A stretch of DNA of 54,513 nt from JBLHGU01 sp047615875 (GCA_047615875.1 JBLHGU010000010.1:1-54513), one strand, 5' to 3'; positions 18,666 through 29,388 are shown, counted from the first letter of the stretch. The notes: generated from the letters alone by a model not told the origin. Translations and numbers: made by a program.

Positions 18666-19366
18666 TGTTTATTATTTCGGAAATAGCCCCTCAGTTTGGC
18701 GATGATCTAGATTTAGCGGAGCAAATGATATTACAGTCTAAAATGGCTGGCGCCAAAGCGGCTAAAGTGCAACTGTATCCTGCGGATTTGTTTTCCGATA
18801 ACCCAGAACCCTATTTGCGAGCTCGGGAATTAAGTTTTGACGACTTCAAACGTTTAAAGAATTATGGCGACTCCATTGGACTGCCAGTTTTCGCGACGGC
18901 GTTTACTGACGAATGTCTAGACTGGTGCCGCGAATTGAATCAGAAATATTTCAAGATTGCTGCTCGAACCCATCTAGAAAATCCAGATCTTGTTTCTCGT
19001 ATTCTGGATTTAAGGCAAACAGTATTTGTATCCGTTCCTAGCACACTGGATATATCTAAAGTTAAAATTCTTGACAATTGCATCTATTTGCATTGTGTCG
19101 TGCAATACCCAACTTTACTTGAAGACATGATTATTCCCGATTTCAAAAATAGTATTTTTGATGGGATAAGTGATCACAGCATTGGCATCAGCGCTGCATT
19201 ATGCGCAGCTGCTCACGGTGCCACATATCTGGAAAAACACTTCACAGTTAGTGCTGCACTGCAACGTTCTAATGAAAAAGCCCATGTCGGGGGGATGACC
19301 TATGGTCAGCTCGATCAAATAGTTAATTTGTCTAGGGAGATGAAATTGATCGGCACTATTATTTAA
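18665..19366 (+). CDS. NeuB-like nonulosonate synthase lacking the SAF domain
   Basis: 233 residues. A TIM-barrel synthase of the NeuB family, which condenses PEP with a 6-deoxy-hexosamine or N-acetylmannosamine-type sugar. Motifs: AGAKAAKVQLYPADLFSD, FATAFTDECLDWC, FKIAARTHLENPDLV, HCVVQYPT, SDHSIGISAALCAAAHGA and YLEKHFT. Full NeuB proteins have about 340-350 residues with a C-terminal antifreeze-like (SAF) domain; here the protein ends right after the barrel with no SAF sequence in any frame before the next gene at 19482. Either it is a natural short form or it lost the domain, which normally covers the active site of the partner subunit. It is co-translated with the cytidylyltransferase. 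Confidence 0.82.
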   Translation: MFIISEIAPQFGDDLDLAEQMILQSKMAGAKAAKVQLYPADLFSDNPEPYLRARELSFDDFKRLKNYGDSIGLPVFATAFTDECLDWCRELNQKYFKIAARTHLENPDLVSRILDLRQTVFVSVPSTLDISKVKILDNCIYLHCVVQYPTLLEDMIIPDFKNSIFDGISDHSIGISAALCAAAHGATYLEKHFTVSAALQRSNEKAHVGGMTYGQLDQIVNLSREMKLIGTII

Positions 19367-19481
19367 ATCAAAGTTTACCGCTAAAGTATCATTCAAATTT
19401 TTCGATCGGTCATATGCTCAATATAATCGAAAAGAGAAATAAGAATTAGTGATCGCAAGACCCTAGACACGGTGAAGTGAC

Positions 19482-21083
19482 ATGACCAAGAACGACAATT
19501 CACCACATAAATCCGGATTTTTCCTCGGTTTAAATGATCCTGCCTGGACAACCGCTATTAACCAATTAAGGGAAGATGGAATTTCTTTTTCCTATATCGC
19601 GGGCACCCAGGCTGGGCTTGATGATTTAGAGAGCCCAAAAGGCATTGTTACTCAAGAAATTATTAACCTCTATCGAGGCATAATTACCGATGCGCCGAAT
19701 TTGCAAGAGCATAGGGTTGACGAAGAAACCCTGAATTCATATTGCCTTGTTGAGCAAGTTTGCATGGACCTTTGTGATCGTATGGATCAGTCCTATTCTT
19801 TCTCTAGAGCGGAAAGGGAAAGGCTCTACATAGGCGCTCTAGAATATTGGCTGTATATTGTTGGTGAGTACACTCCTCAATTTGTAGTGTTTACGGCAAC
19901 GCCACATTCTGTATACGAATATGTACTGTATGCCATAGCAAAAAGATTCAATATTCCCGTTCTAATGTTTTTACCCATCGTTGCGTTGCAAAGAGTTTTG
20001 CCTTATCAAAATTACATGGATATTGGAGTAGAAGTACAGAAAACCTATAGGGAATATTGCGACGATAATCTACAAAACTTTGAGTTAGCGAATGACTTGC
20101 TAGATTATGTAGATCGCTATAAACAATCCTATAACGAAGTTATTCCAGACTATTTAAAGAAACGCCTAGAACAACATAATGAGGCTCAGTCCAAAACCCG
20201 CTTAATCAACAATGGGCAAAAGCTTCTTAAGTTAGATCGTTATCCACATTATTTTCTTTCGATTATAAGTCTCTGCACACGCCGCCTGAGAGAGCTGTTC
20301 CGAAACCAACAAACTAGCAGAATTTTAAATAGAAATTATCTCAAGATGCCTGGCGAAGCATTCGAGTTAACCGAAGGTCTGGACAGTATTCAATGGAGGC
20401 AATATAAACAGTGGGCTGGGCAATACAAGGAGCAGTTAAAAAAGTCATACGATGCTTTTTCTCAAACTCTTGACGAGCGAATAAATTTTATATATGTGCC
20501 ATTGCATTACCAGCCTGAAAGAACAACAACTCCGGAAGGTGGTCGTTATTCGAATCAGCTTTTAATGATAAGACTAATCTCAAGCGTTCTACCGCAGGGC
20601 TGGGAGATTGTCGTAAAGGAGAACCCCTCCCAGCTACTTCCCGACACCCTACATGGTGAACGAGGAAGATATGCCTATTATTATGATGATCTAGCGGCGA
20701 TTCCAAATGTAAGAATGGTTCCGATGAAAACTGATCAGTTCACTTTGATAGATAAATGTGTTGCTGTTGCTACTCTCACTGGGACAACTGGGTGGGAGGC
20801 TATTATGAGATCTAAGCCTGTATTGTGCTTCGGTCATGCCTGGTACCGGGGCTGCGAAGGAACTTTACGAGTTTCAAGTAAAGCCGATTGCAATGCTGCT
20901 ATGGAGATGATTCAAAAAGGTATCGTTGTTGATAGAGCCAAAGTGCTTTGTTTTCTAGCTGCACTAGATCATCACTCATTTAAAGGATTCCTTAATCTCA
21001 AACGCTACCAAGATTACGGATTTGGCAAGCAAAATAATATTGACAACCTTGTTCCGATTATCAAAAATTTTGTTGAGTCTTAA
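19482..21083 (+). CDS. Capsule-type glycosyltransferase-like protein (Kps-related)
   Basis: 533 residues, cytoplasmic, no signal peptide. The C-terminal third resembles capsule_synth (KpsC/KpsS) proteins: YVPLHYQPERTTTPEGG, EIVVKENPSQL and CVAVATLTGTTGWEAIMRSK followed by PVLCFGHAWYRGCEG, the donor-site helix of that family. The N-terminal part is not familiar (residue 120-160 has HSVYEYVLYAIAKRFNIPVL, like a Rossmann half). It follows the NeuB-like gene after 115 bases, so it may attach the acidic sugar or make a lipid-linked primer. Exact activity unknown. It appears more AT-rich than genes outside the cluster, compatible with acquisition. Confidence 0.7.
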   Translation: MTKNDNSPHKSGFFLGLNDPAWTTAINQLREDGISFSYIAGTQAGLDDLESPKGIVTQEIINLYRGIITDAPNLQEHRVDEETLNSYCLVEQVCMDLCDRMDQSYSFSRAERERLYIGALEYWLYIVGEYTPQFVVFTATPHSVYEYVLYAIAKRFNIPVLMFLPIVALQRVLPYQNYMDIGVEVQKTYREYCDDNLQNFELANDLLDYVDRYKQSYNEVIPDYLKKRLEQHNEAQSKTRLINNGQKLLKLDRYPHYFLSIISLCTRRLRELFRNQQTSRILNRNYLKMPGEAFELTEGLDSIQWRQYKQWAGQYKEQLKKSYDAFSQTLDERINFIYVPLHYQPERTTTPEGGRYSNQLLMIRLISSVLPQGWEIVVKENPSQLLPDTLHGERGRYAYYYDDLAAIPNVRMVPMKTDQFTLIDKCVAVATLTGTTGWEAIMRSKPVLCFGHAWYRGCEGTLRVSSKADCNAAMEMIQKGIVVDRAKVLCFLAALDHHSFKGFLNLKRYQDYGFGKQNNIDNLVPIIKNFVES

Positions 21084-21435
21084 TTGGTAAACTAAGAATC
21101 TCATTTCCAGACCAATATTGGACTTTGTTGGGATACGCCAGCGTCCTAGCACGTATTATTTTGAAAGCTTATAGGATTACTCCAGCTGGATAGAAATTCT
21201 GTGCGTAGTCAATGGAAGTTCCGGTTCCAATAAGAATATCATCGCGAGTGGCCAGGGTAGCCTGGACTTTCTATCCTTCGAGCATATCTCCAAAAGATTT
21301 CACAGAACCGGTTGCTTCGCCAGTTTTACCAACAGAATGCCAGCTAGAAGTGCCTGTCGATTACTTCGAACCCGGATCGCTTGAAACCACGATGCAATAA
21401 TCATAGACCAAATACGGGTGATATATGCAGGCTGG
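21084..21435 (-). other. Possible coding remnant downstream of secreted-repeat gene
   Basis: Reading on from the stop of the gene at 21436 on the minus strand, the same frame looks protein-like but contains further stops: STGTSSWHSVGKTGEATGSV, KSFGDMLEG, TAG, KVQATLATRDDILIGTGTSI, ending at TAA near 21127. No start site or recognised domain is visible. It may be an eroded C-terminal domain of the preceding protein, or chance. Confidence 0.3.
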
Positions 21436-23118
21436 TTAAAACTGATCGGAATCCTGGCCTGGCCCACTATAGTTACTACAGGCATTAGCCTCGCTATTGC
21501 CAGCAGGTTGTACTTCGCACAGCTCGCCATTCTTTAACTGGCCAACCAACCCACACAGCCAATAACCCGGATTTGGTAAAGCTTCCGCATTCATTGAAAT
21601 GGTCGCGGTGCCTTCTGCTGAGCCTCGCGAACTGACTGCGAAGTATTCTGACTGGCCGCCATATAGACCTTGCAGAGATAATTTTGCTGGTGCATCACGT
21701 ACCCAGCATTGAACCGCAACCTGGTTAACCCCGGCGACCAGGTCACTGACCACAAAGGGCACCGTGAATTCTATATTGCCCGTACCACTCGCACCGCTGT
21801 CATTGGGCTTGGCAGGTACAAAGGCCTTTACCGGGGAACTTGCGTCGGCGCTCTTATAAGCGACCGAGTGTTGTGTAGTGAAGGTCTCCTCACCATCGTT
21901 AGCTGACTCATCGGCAGAGCCTTCGTCAAGTCCATCACTAACATTCACACCTTCTTCCTCACTTGCAGGCGCGGGCGGGTCGGTTTGGATTCTTACACGG
22001 GCGGTGTCCTGTTCTGAAGTCTCCACGTATTCAACTACATTAACCTACTCGTCATTGCCGGAAGTACCACCACCGTTAGCAGAGCCACCATCGACTCCAT
22101 CACTAACTATCACATCTTCCTCTTGATTGTCAGGACTACCACCATCATCAGGCTGAGTTGCCTCTTCCACCTGCACCAGCGCCGCACCCTGTTGTTCGTC
22201 TCCAGATACGTCTGAGGGCGAATCGAACTCTTCCACCCAAGATGAGCCACCTTCCGCACTGTCTTCGCCAGGCTGATCACCAGGGTCTATATCTGATCCA
22301 GAACCGCCCTCTGCGCTTTCGTCTGGCAAATTATCATGTAGAGTCGAACCGCCTTCGGCCCTGCTGTTTTCCTCTTGAGGTGTATCATACTCTGAAGATC
22401 TAGCGGCCCCTTGTATAAAACTTTCCTCCGGATATAAATCTTCGTCGACACGCCGAAATTGGCCAGGACTTGGTATAATTGTCGTCGTGTCATCCCTATA
22501 GCCAGGTTTGGAAAAATATATAGCTATCTCGTCGTATGAAGCCGTCAGACCATGGGCAATAATATATTCTCCGCGCTCATTGGTAAACTGGGTCTCGGAT
22601 GCAGGACTGGTCCACACTTCAACACCCGCCAACAACTCGCCAGTTTCTGCGTCTATCACCTGACCACCAAAGGCCTCCAGCTGGCCATAGATCTCGGCAT
22701 CGGGTTCGGGTCCCAGCGAGGTGGTAACACAATTGACCTGATTAGGTATTAATGTGCCATCGGGGGTTAAAAGGTTTGAGGCATTTGCGTCGGTGCCGCT
22801 CGTAGTTATGCTATTGCGACTATCCTCATAACCTGGTCTACTCATCAGAACATGATAAATAGTCACACTGTCATGCACTTGCATCTGGAATCTACCGTCA
22901 GATCCTGTACAAACTTGCTAAGAAACCGGGCTGGTGGTTACTGCAACCCCGCTAATAGGAGCAGAACTTTGACTATTCTTAACAACTCCGGAGATTGTTG
23001 CGGCCTCTGCGCTAGCTACCAGCCCTGAACTGATCAGCCAACAGAGCGTAGCGACGATGACACTGAGTTTAATCAGCCTGGGGGGCGTTTTATATTGCCT
23101 TAGGCGCTGTGTAGACAT
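21436..23118 (-). pseudogene. Secreted protein with carboxypeptidase-regulatory-like repeats, two in-frame TAG
   Basis: About 560 codons in one frame. ATG at 23118 starts a signal peptide (MSTQRLRQYK ... cleavage near AEAA). Next comes a CarboxypepD_reg-like unit ISGVVKNSQSSAPISGVAVT, a TAG at 22918-22920, then QVCTGSDGRFQMQV; the Cys-Thr-x-Ser-x-Gly-x-aromatic strand matches three units of the neighbouring protein, so the stop splits a domain. A second unit (GQVIDAETGELLAGVEVWTS) leads to an acidic Gly/Ser/Asp/Glu stretch with repeated AEGGS, then a TAG at 22045-22047 and a final Cys-containing domain (VPFVVSDLVAGVNQVAVQCW). It is probably surface-located with an acidic stalk. Whether full-length product forms is unknown. 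Confidence 0.7.
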
Positions 23119-23128
23119 ATTTTCATAC

Positions 23129-26100
23129 TCATTGTGCGCATTGATCAGGACCTTGAGTACCGGCATCCGGTATCAAATGAAATAAATAATTGAAGTTCTG
23201 TTGATCGCCATGGGAACCGATTTCGACATCCTGGGTCGAATACCCCGGACGACTAATTTGTACGGGAAGCGGATAATAACGCACCAGAGGCACATCATTA
23301 ATAATGAACACACCCTGTCCATTTGTACAGGTTGAAGCGGCAACAGGATAAGCGCCACCCACTTCAATCCATGTATTGGCCAATGGCAAACCGTTATTGC
23401 GATCGAAAACCGTACCCCTTACCCCCTGCTGTGTGGTACTTGACAGAATAGCACGTGAAGTATCCCGGGGAGTACAACCACTGGGGTAGATACTACTCTG
23501 GGGGTTTTGTGCAATCTGAAAGTCATGTCGATTGTAATTATCGACATCACCCGTACGAGCATGAATATCTTCCGCTGCAGGATTGCTGACACCTACCCAT
23601 TTACTTTTGGGGTCATAACCATTTAAAGCCACGAACAACATTCCGCCAGAGCCCGCGTTCAATGGTGAAATACGATAACCACCGCGGCTATCGGTACAGG
23701 CTCTTTTGCCGGCAAACTCAACCGCTGCATTAGCCACACCTCGACCGGTTTTCTGATCTATAACCCGACCATGTAACCACCAGCCGGAGTGTCGGGTGGA
23801 AAGGTCCTGTGCGTCTGCCGCGTTAGCCGGATTGGTCAGGCAATTGAGCTCAGCACTCAGTTCACTGCCATTGGCCGCCGCTGACAAATAGACGTCATGA
23901 CTAAACGCATCAGGTGTTGCAGTCAAATTCACAAATAAGCTGCGACGCAACGGATCTGGAAGAGTGATAGTTAATCCACGCGCTGCTGAGTAATCCGGAT
24001 GACCGAAATCGACAAAATGGCCAATGGTGGTGCCCAATCCGCGGATAGTATATCGCCCGGCAGAATCGGTACATACTCTTGGAGCCATGGGCAGGGAAGA
24101 CACCAGGACCGCCACGTTGGCGAGCGGCTGACGACTGGTTGCGTCATAGACAATACCGGATAAATCGAAACCAGGAGCCGGCTGCTTGAATAGATCGACG
24201 ATTATGTGTCGCTCTTCGCCGGGACCTAGATGCACATCTACCTGGGTGGGCCGAAATCCGGCCAGGCTGACAGTCAGTCGCACCGGTGCTATGGGCGGTA
24301 CGATGTTCTCTATCCTGAAAGCAAAACTTTGCGTGACGTCTGCCGTTGATATCAGGATACGCCGATGGCCTGCAGCCACCACAATACTGGCATCCCGGCC
24401 GATAAGGCCGTCCAGTCCCGGTGACGCACGCAGATTTATGCTGCCATAAATGGTCGCATTGTTGGGCTCAAGATAAAAGTCTTTAGCCAGTAGCTGAAAT
24501 GCTAACACCTCAACCTGTTCTGTTGTTCCGGCATAATTATTCGCCTGTGTTCGAATTCCATGGGACCCGGCAGCAAGCTCCAGTTGGTAGCGGGACGTTG
24601 CGGCATCCGCCATGGTTCGCTCACCACCGGTCCAAAGTTGGCCGGCGATTACTGAGTATTCGTTACGGGCCGAGGACGCTCTAAGTGGCCCACCGGTCAA
24701 ACTGTCGAGCAGCCTGCCAACCACACCCGAATGAGTATCTATGCCGTCTTTGACTTCAAATGTTTCACGAGTTTGAAAGTCCTTGACCAGAGGCGTCGGC
24801 TCATCTTTCTCCAGCATGTTGCTAGAACCGTGCCAGACCAGTTGTCGTGTGGTTATTTTGCGTGGTTGTTGCGCATCGTCAAACCTTCCCGCGCCCTGCC
24901 AAACCAGCCCAGTGGTAGTAATGAATTGCTTCGGTTCTGGCTGCTTTGGTTCTTCTTTTTCAGGCTCCAGCTCCGGCGATGGTACGGGAACCAACGGAGC
25001 TTGTTCAGGATCAGGTTCGTCTATCCAGTGCAAGAGCCGCTGCTCACTGCCAATGGGTTTACCGGTGTTATCTTTAGAACGAATTTGCCAACAATATCCT
25101 TCGCCACTATCGAGCCGTTTGCGCCCAGCTGGCGACAATGCGGTTTTGAACACATCCGGTGCAACATAGACACCGGTGCGGGGCTTTTGGTCCTGCTCCG
25201 ATGTACAACCGTCGCCTTCAATATCCGTATCGAATACCACCAACTGCTGGGGTGCGCCGGATTTTTGGCGATTGCGCCAGCTAAATTCTGTTTCTGGAGT
25301 GACCAGGGCATCGTTTGCCGGGGCTAGCAGTTCGAGTTTTGGCTTGCCCACCGAGGTACTTCCAATGTGATAGCGAATCACCGGACTGTGATCGGCGGCG
25401 GGTTCGACTAGTCGCATTCGCACCAGGTAGGTCCCTGAAATACCACTGGGCAACTCCACCTCAAAACGTCGCTTAGTGGCACCGGACACCACCTGAGTTA
25501 CCGGACGCCAGAGTGAAAATATTGGCTCACCCAATGTAAACGTTGGTCGTGCCACCTCCCAACGAGCCTGCAAACGTCCACTGCCCTGAGTACTTACCAT
25601 TGCTACTGCCACGGGTGTACGACCATCGGCGACTACGATATCCGTACCACCAGATTTAAACTGTAGTTCGATATGGGATAGCTGCAGTGCACCGCCACCG
25701 CTGGGCCCGGAAAGCTTTATGGTTATACATTGTTCAAACCATCTGTAAATGTTCGGCAATAGCTAAGTATATTGTTGCCGGTTTGCAGCACCTTGTTGAC
25801 GACCCCGATCGGAATCGTAATTTGCTCAGCCAAATTTACCGGACCGGCCACACCGGGTTTTTGCAATACCATCGGGTTGTTGCCGATTAACTGACCGCCT
25901 GGTAATTTGAATTGTCCGCCCAGCGATACGATCTTTAACAACGAACCAGAACCACTTCGTACCACACCAATTTTCCAGGTGACTGGGAGTCGATTATTGC
26001 GACCTGAACGAAGCAACTGGGGGGGGGTCCGCTACAACATTAGATAAAATTGTCGCATCGAGTCGAAATACTGCTTCCCCTATGCCACTTGTACCGTTGA

Positions 26101-26605
26101 ATTCGAATTGCCGCACATAATTTAGCTGGCGCCTGCCGGCCAGCAATGCAGCTTTAATAAGCACCGCATCCAGGCTAAGCGACTCGGTAATCTTGAGTGT
26201 AGACGTATTGGTGGAACCCTGTATTTTGCCGGCGACACGGCGACCGCTGATACTTCCCTGACTAGACCCAACTACAGCCGAAGTGCTGTTATTTCGAAGC
26301 AGATTTATAGTCCAGTCTAGTCGCAATGAGCGTACCACGCCTGGAGCCAATCGTGTGGTTTGCGGAGAAACTGTTACCGACAGAATCCTTTGACCAAGAA
26401 CAATTTTGCTGTCAGAACTACCGGACGACGGGCTAACAACTGGAGCGCCACCAATAACACCTATTCCAACACCACTAGAAAGTGTCGAGGAGCTATGAGA
26501 CCAAACCCGATCAGCAGTTGTAAAAGCTAAGATTAACACTGCCAATACCAGTCGGCAAATGTGCTGCTGATGTGATTTGAATAACTTGCTAACGGACATA
26601 ATCAA
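23129..26605 (-). pseudogene. Large secreted repeat protein (about 1,150 codons), two frameshifts
   Basis: The start (Met at 26605 or 26599) overlaps the barrel gene end. A hydrophobic signal peptide (RLVLAVLILAFTTA) and N-terminal beta domain are followed by a frameshift at a run of nine C (26019-26027 on the plus strand; eight would continue as LLRSGRNNRLPVTWKIGV) and a one-base loss near 25725 (FTDGLNN | ITIKLSG). Then 850 intact residues: an Ig-like part with SGRLQARWEVARP (paralog at 5282-7033), a Pro/Glu-rich linker (EPEKEEPKQPEPKQ), and at least four CarboxypepD_reg-like units carrying VCTDSAGRY, ACTDSRGGY and TCTNGQGVF. A large surface or periplasmic adhesin-like protein is likely; no enzyme motif is visible. 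It is downstream of a barrel that could export or anchor it. Confidence 0.75.
26019..26027. repeat. G9/C9 homopolymer within large secreted-protein gene
   Basis: Nine G on the plus strand (C on the coding strand). Removing one base restores the frame between residues ADPP and LLRSGRNNRLP. Poly-C/G tracts of this length are classic slipped-strand sites in surface-protein genes and also classic sequencing-error sites. Confidence 0.9.
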
Positions 26606-28586
26606 TACTTACCCCAACAAATGCCTGCCGGTCGGTCCCACTAAAGACAGTTCCAAAACCTGCGCCGCTTTGCCTGTGATATTGACCCTTCAGCCAAAGC
26701 CTGACACCTGCACGCTGAATCCCACTAAGGCGTATTTGCCAATCGATATTAAATCCGTCGGTGCGGCTTTCACCATTGGAAAATGCCAAATCTTCACGTT
26801 TGTTGCGGTTAAATGAAAGCCCGCCACTGAGCTTTCCATTCGCTGTACTCATACCACTTTCGATATAGCTGAATTTGTCTCGACCCTGATTTGTTTCATC
26901 GGCAGATACATAACGGATAATCGAATGACCCAAATCAAAATAACTTTGGTCTATGGGATAAAAACTCGCGCCAATCTCAACTCCTCGATATCGACTATTT
27001 GTCGAGTCTGAAACAGAATCCTCTAACTCACCCTGGTTCAGGCCAATCCGCCATTGCCATTTCGGATGAGTAAAGTTGGTGCCTACATTGAGCGGGTCGA
27101 GGTGTTATTGCCCTGGTCAAAATTCTCATCGTAGCCACTTAGATAATCAGTTTTGCTGCGATCCCAGGAAAAACTTAAGGTAGGCTCGCCAAGGATATCG
27201 GTGACCCGCTCTGGCATTATCGTGCCTGCATAGGATAAATACATTGATCCTGACCGGGTACGATAAGTTGGCAGTGGCAAATTATCCACGTTATTCTGCT
27301 GAGATTCTAACGCCGCAAATACATTTAAAGAGTCACGATAATAGCTCAATTCGGCCCGGCTCGAACGCACATCTGAGAACAAGCCCGGATTCGCATGGGA
27401 ACGAAAGAAGGTGCCTATTTCGCGATGCTCAAAACTCAAATCGAGTTGATGAAAGCCATTACTAGTCGTTGCACCTGAAAACGGTTGGTGCTTCGCGCTG
27501 ATATTCCAGGCATCGTCTGAGTCCTGTCCAGCGTCACTGCCCTGGGCAAAGCTGAATTTAGATTGCGCATACTCTGCGCTCAGTTGCATAGACTGGTTCG
27601 CCACTCCACTGGTAAGTCGCAACCCTTGAGATTTACCATCACTGGCAAATTCCTCATTATTCAAATAGCTGTGATAGCCAGTCGTTTCGCCCTCGACCCA
27701 AATCAGGTCTAAACTAATGTCCTGGGCCGAACCTGAAAACGGTTGCGCGGTGAATACACCGCCAAAAATTCGATCACTGGAGTCATTTAGACCAGATATA
27801 TTGTTCCAACCCCTGGCCGGGCGACTACTCAATCCGAAACCAACGACAGACAATCGACCCGCTTCGGGTTGCCACGACATTGAGGTTCCACGACGATTAA
27901 TAGCCCCAACAATTAGCCCGTTTGCCTGAATTCTATGATCGCCAAACCTGGCATGGACATCACCTTTTTCGGTACTTACGAGATAATTGCCAAGATCAAC
28001 TGCGGGATTAGAAGTCTCATCACCAGCATAGAAATTAATCTGCTCATTGTGATCATTATTGGAGGCCAAAAGATTTACAGTGGCGGTGGTATTAAGTCCT
28101 TCATGCTGCCGCTCTACGGACAGGTATGCACCGGCTTCCGCAACAAATCGATCTGAACTAGTATCATTGGAAGAATCTGCGAAGCCCAGATCGATACTGG
28201 CGCTCATATCGAGTTGCCATGGGGATTTAGCAGGTGAGATAACCGAAATATCTATCTGGGTTAGTTCAGTCAGTTCGACGCCGCTCACGTCATAAATTGT
28301 TAGTTGGTAGGAGCCGGCTTGTTGTAATTCAGGCACCACCAAATCAGCTGATTGATCACTAAATTGTACAAAATAACTGACATCCATGCCGTCCAGATTA
28401 AACAGTAGATCCGACTGTGATTGGTTCGATAACCCAGATAAATCAATGTGTAACGTCTGATCGATTTGAATTTGAATTAAGTTTTGTGACGGACCTTGGT
28501 CGGCTACAGCAATCTGACAAAAAGCTGGCACCAGTAACTACATCCAGCAAAGGCAAACGTGTGATTTTTCGGGATGAATATCCCAT
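26589..28586 (-). pseudogene. Outer-membrane beta-barrel protein (copy 2), several lesions
   Basis: Paralog of the barrel at 7044-9194: shared NLDGMDVSYFV, EIGTFFRSHANPGL and a C-terminal barrel ending FVGVSIDYVR. ATG at 28586 has a GGGGAAAGG site and would give a good signal peptide (MGYSSRK, SHVCLCWM, LLVPAFCQIAVA) if one base is removed from an A5 run (28565-28569) and the TAG at 28538-28540 is read as sense. A further one-base frameshift lies near 27100-27110 (ENFDQGNN | LDPLNVGTNFTHP). The rest alternates beta strands rich in Ser/Asn/Tyr, with a barrel-like end. The large secreted repeat protein starts inside its last codons, so the two are translationally linked and probably work together at the outer membrane. 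Confidence 0.72.
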
Positions 28587-29062
28587 AGTGCCTTTCCCCA
28601 CCAGTTCAAGCATCAATCCCCGTTTATTCCAGGTCTATAGTCAAAAACATCTAATAGTTTGTCGCAACCTTTTTAGGGATATACGACGACATTTATTCGA
28701 TCAAACGGGCAATTTAGCTTCTCGATATTAAATCTGCAGAAACGACAGACATGCTCATCTATACAGATAATAGCACAGCAGGTTTATGCGCAATTATTAG
28801 GCTGTGCACGCTATCCCTTTAAAACACCACGCCGAATTCAATGCATCTGATTATCACAGGTAGGTGACTATGTGCATCTGCTCCGATTACAAGTCTAGAA
28901 TATAACGGAGGATTAAAATAATGTGCATCACAATGTCGAAAAATGTACAGCTCAATCGTCTATAGAATGTAACAGCTTCAAATAGAGGCTAGATACAAGC
29001 CCGATGACTTCAGGATAAGCTGTCATCATCTAAATGCAACTTACGTTATGAGGAATAAAACA
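28587..29062. other. Intergenic region between divergent clusters
   Basis: About 475 bases, AT-rich, separating the second barrel (minus) from the YCII/sigma operon (plus). It should contain promoters for both. Unlike the first barrel cluster, there is no sigma/anti-sigma pair here. No RNA gene or strong inverted repeat was recognised. Confidence 0.45.
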
Positions 29063-29377
29063 ATGGCCAAATATATTTTTGTTTATCACGGTGGCACTAT
29101 GCCTGAATCTGAATCGGAAGCCGCTGCGGTTATGGGTAAATGGCAGGCCTGGTTCGGCAGCATTGGCAGTTCTATAATCGATGGTGGCAATCCGGTTGGT
29201 CAATCCAGCACTGTGCATGGTGATGGTTCTGTAACCGACGATGGTGGTGCCAATCCGATTAGCGGCTATAGCCTGATAGAGGCAGAATCTCAGGATGCTG
29301 CTGTTGAAATTGCCAAAGGCTGCCCAATCCTTGAAGGTGGTGGTAGTGTAGAAGTAGCGATAACCATTGATATGTAA
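29063..29377 (+). CDS. YCII-related (DGPF-family) protein 1
   Basis: 104 residues from ATG 29063 (MAKYIFVYHGG), preceded by an AGGA site. The ferredoxin-like YCII fold is suggested by the N-terminal strand, MGKWQAWFGSIGSSIIDGGN, and ISGYSLIEAESQDAAVEIAK followed by GCPILEGGGSVEVA. It lacks the DGPF box of its neighbour. Proteins of this kind are encoded next to ECF42 sigma factors; their role, probably sensing or modifying a small molecule, is not settled. It is first of three co-directional genes with gaps of 11 bases or less. Confidence 0.85.
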   Translation: MAKYIFVYHGGTMPESESEAAAVMGKWQAWFGSIGSSIIDGGNPVGQSSTVHGDGSVTDDGGANPISGYSLIEAESQDAAVEIAKGCPILEGGGSVEVAITIDM

Positions 29378-29388
29378 CGAGGTATCTT

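Noticed and set aside
24731..25327. 198-codon plus-strand open frame opposite the large repeat protein
   Set aside because: The minus strand carries clear domain repeats; this frame has no recognisable features.
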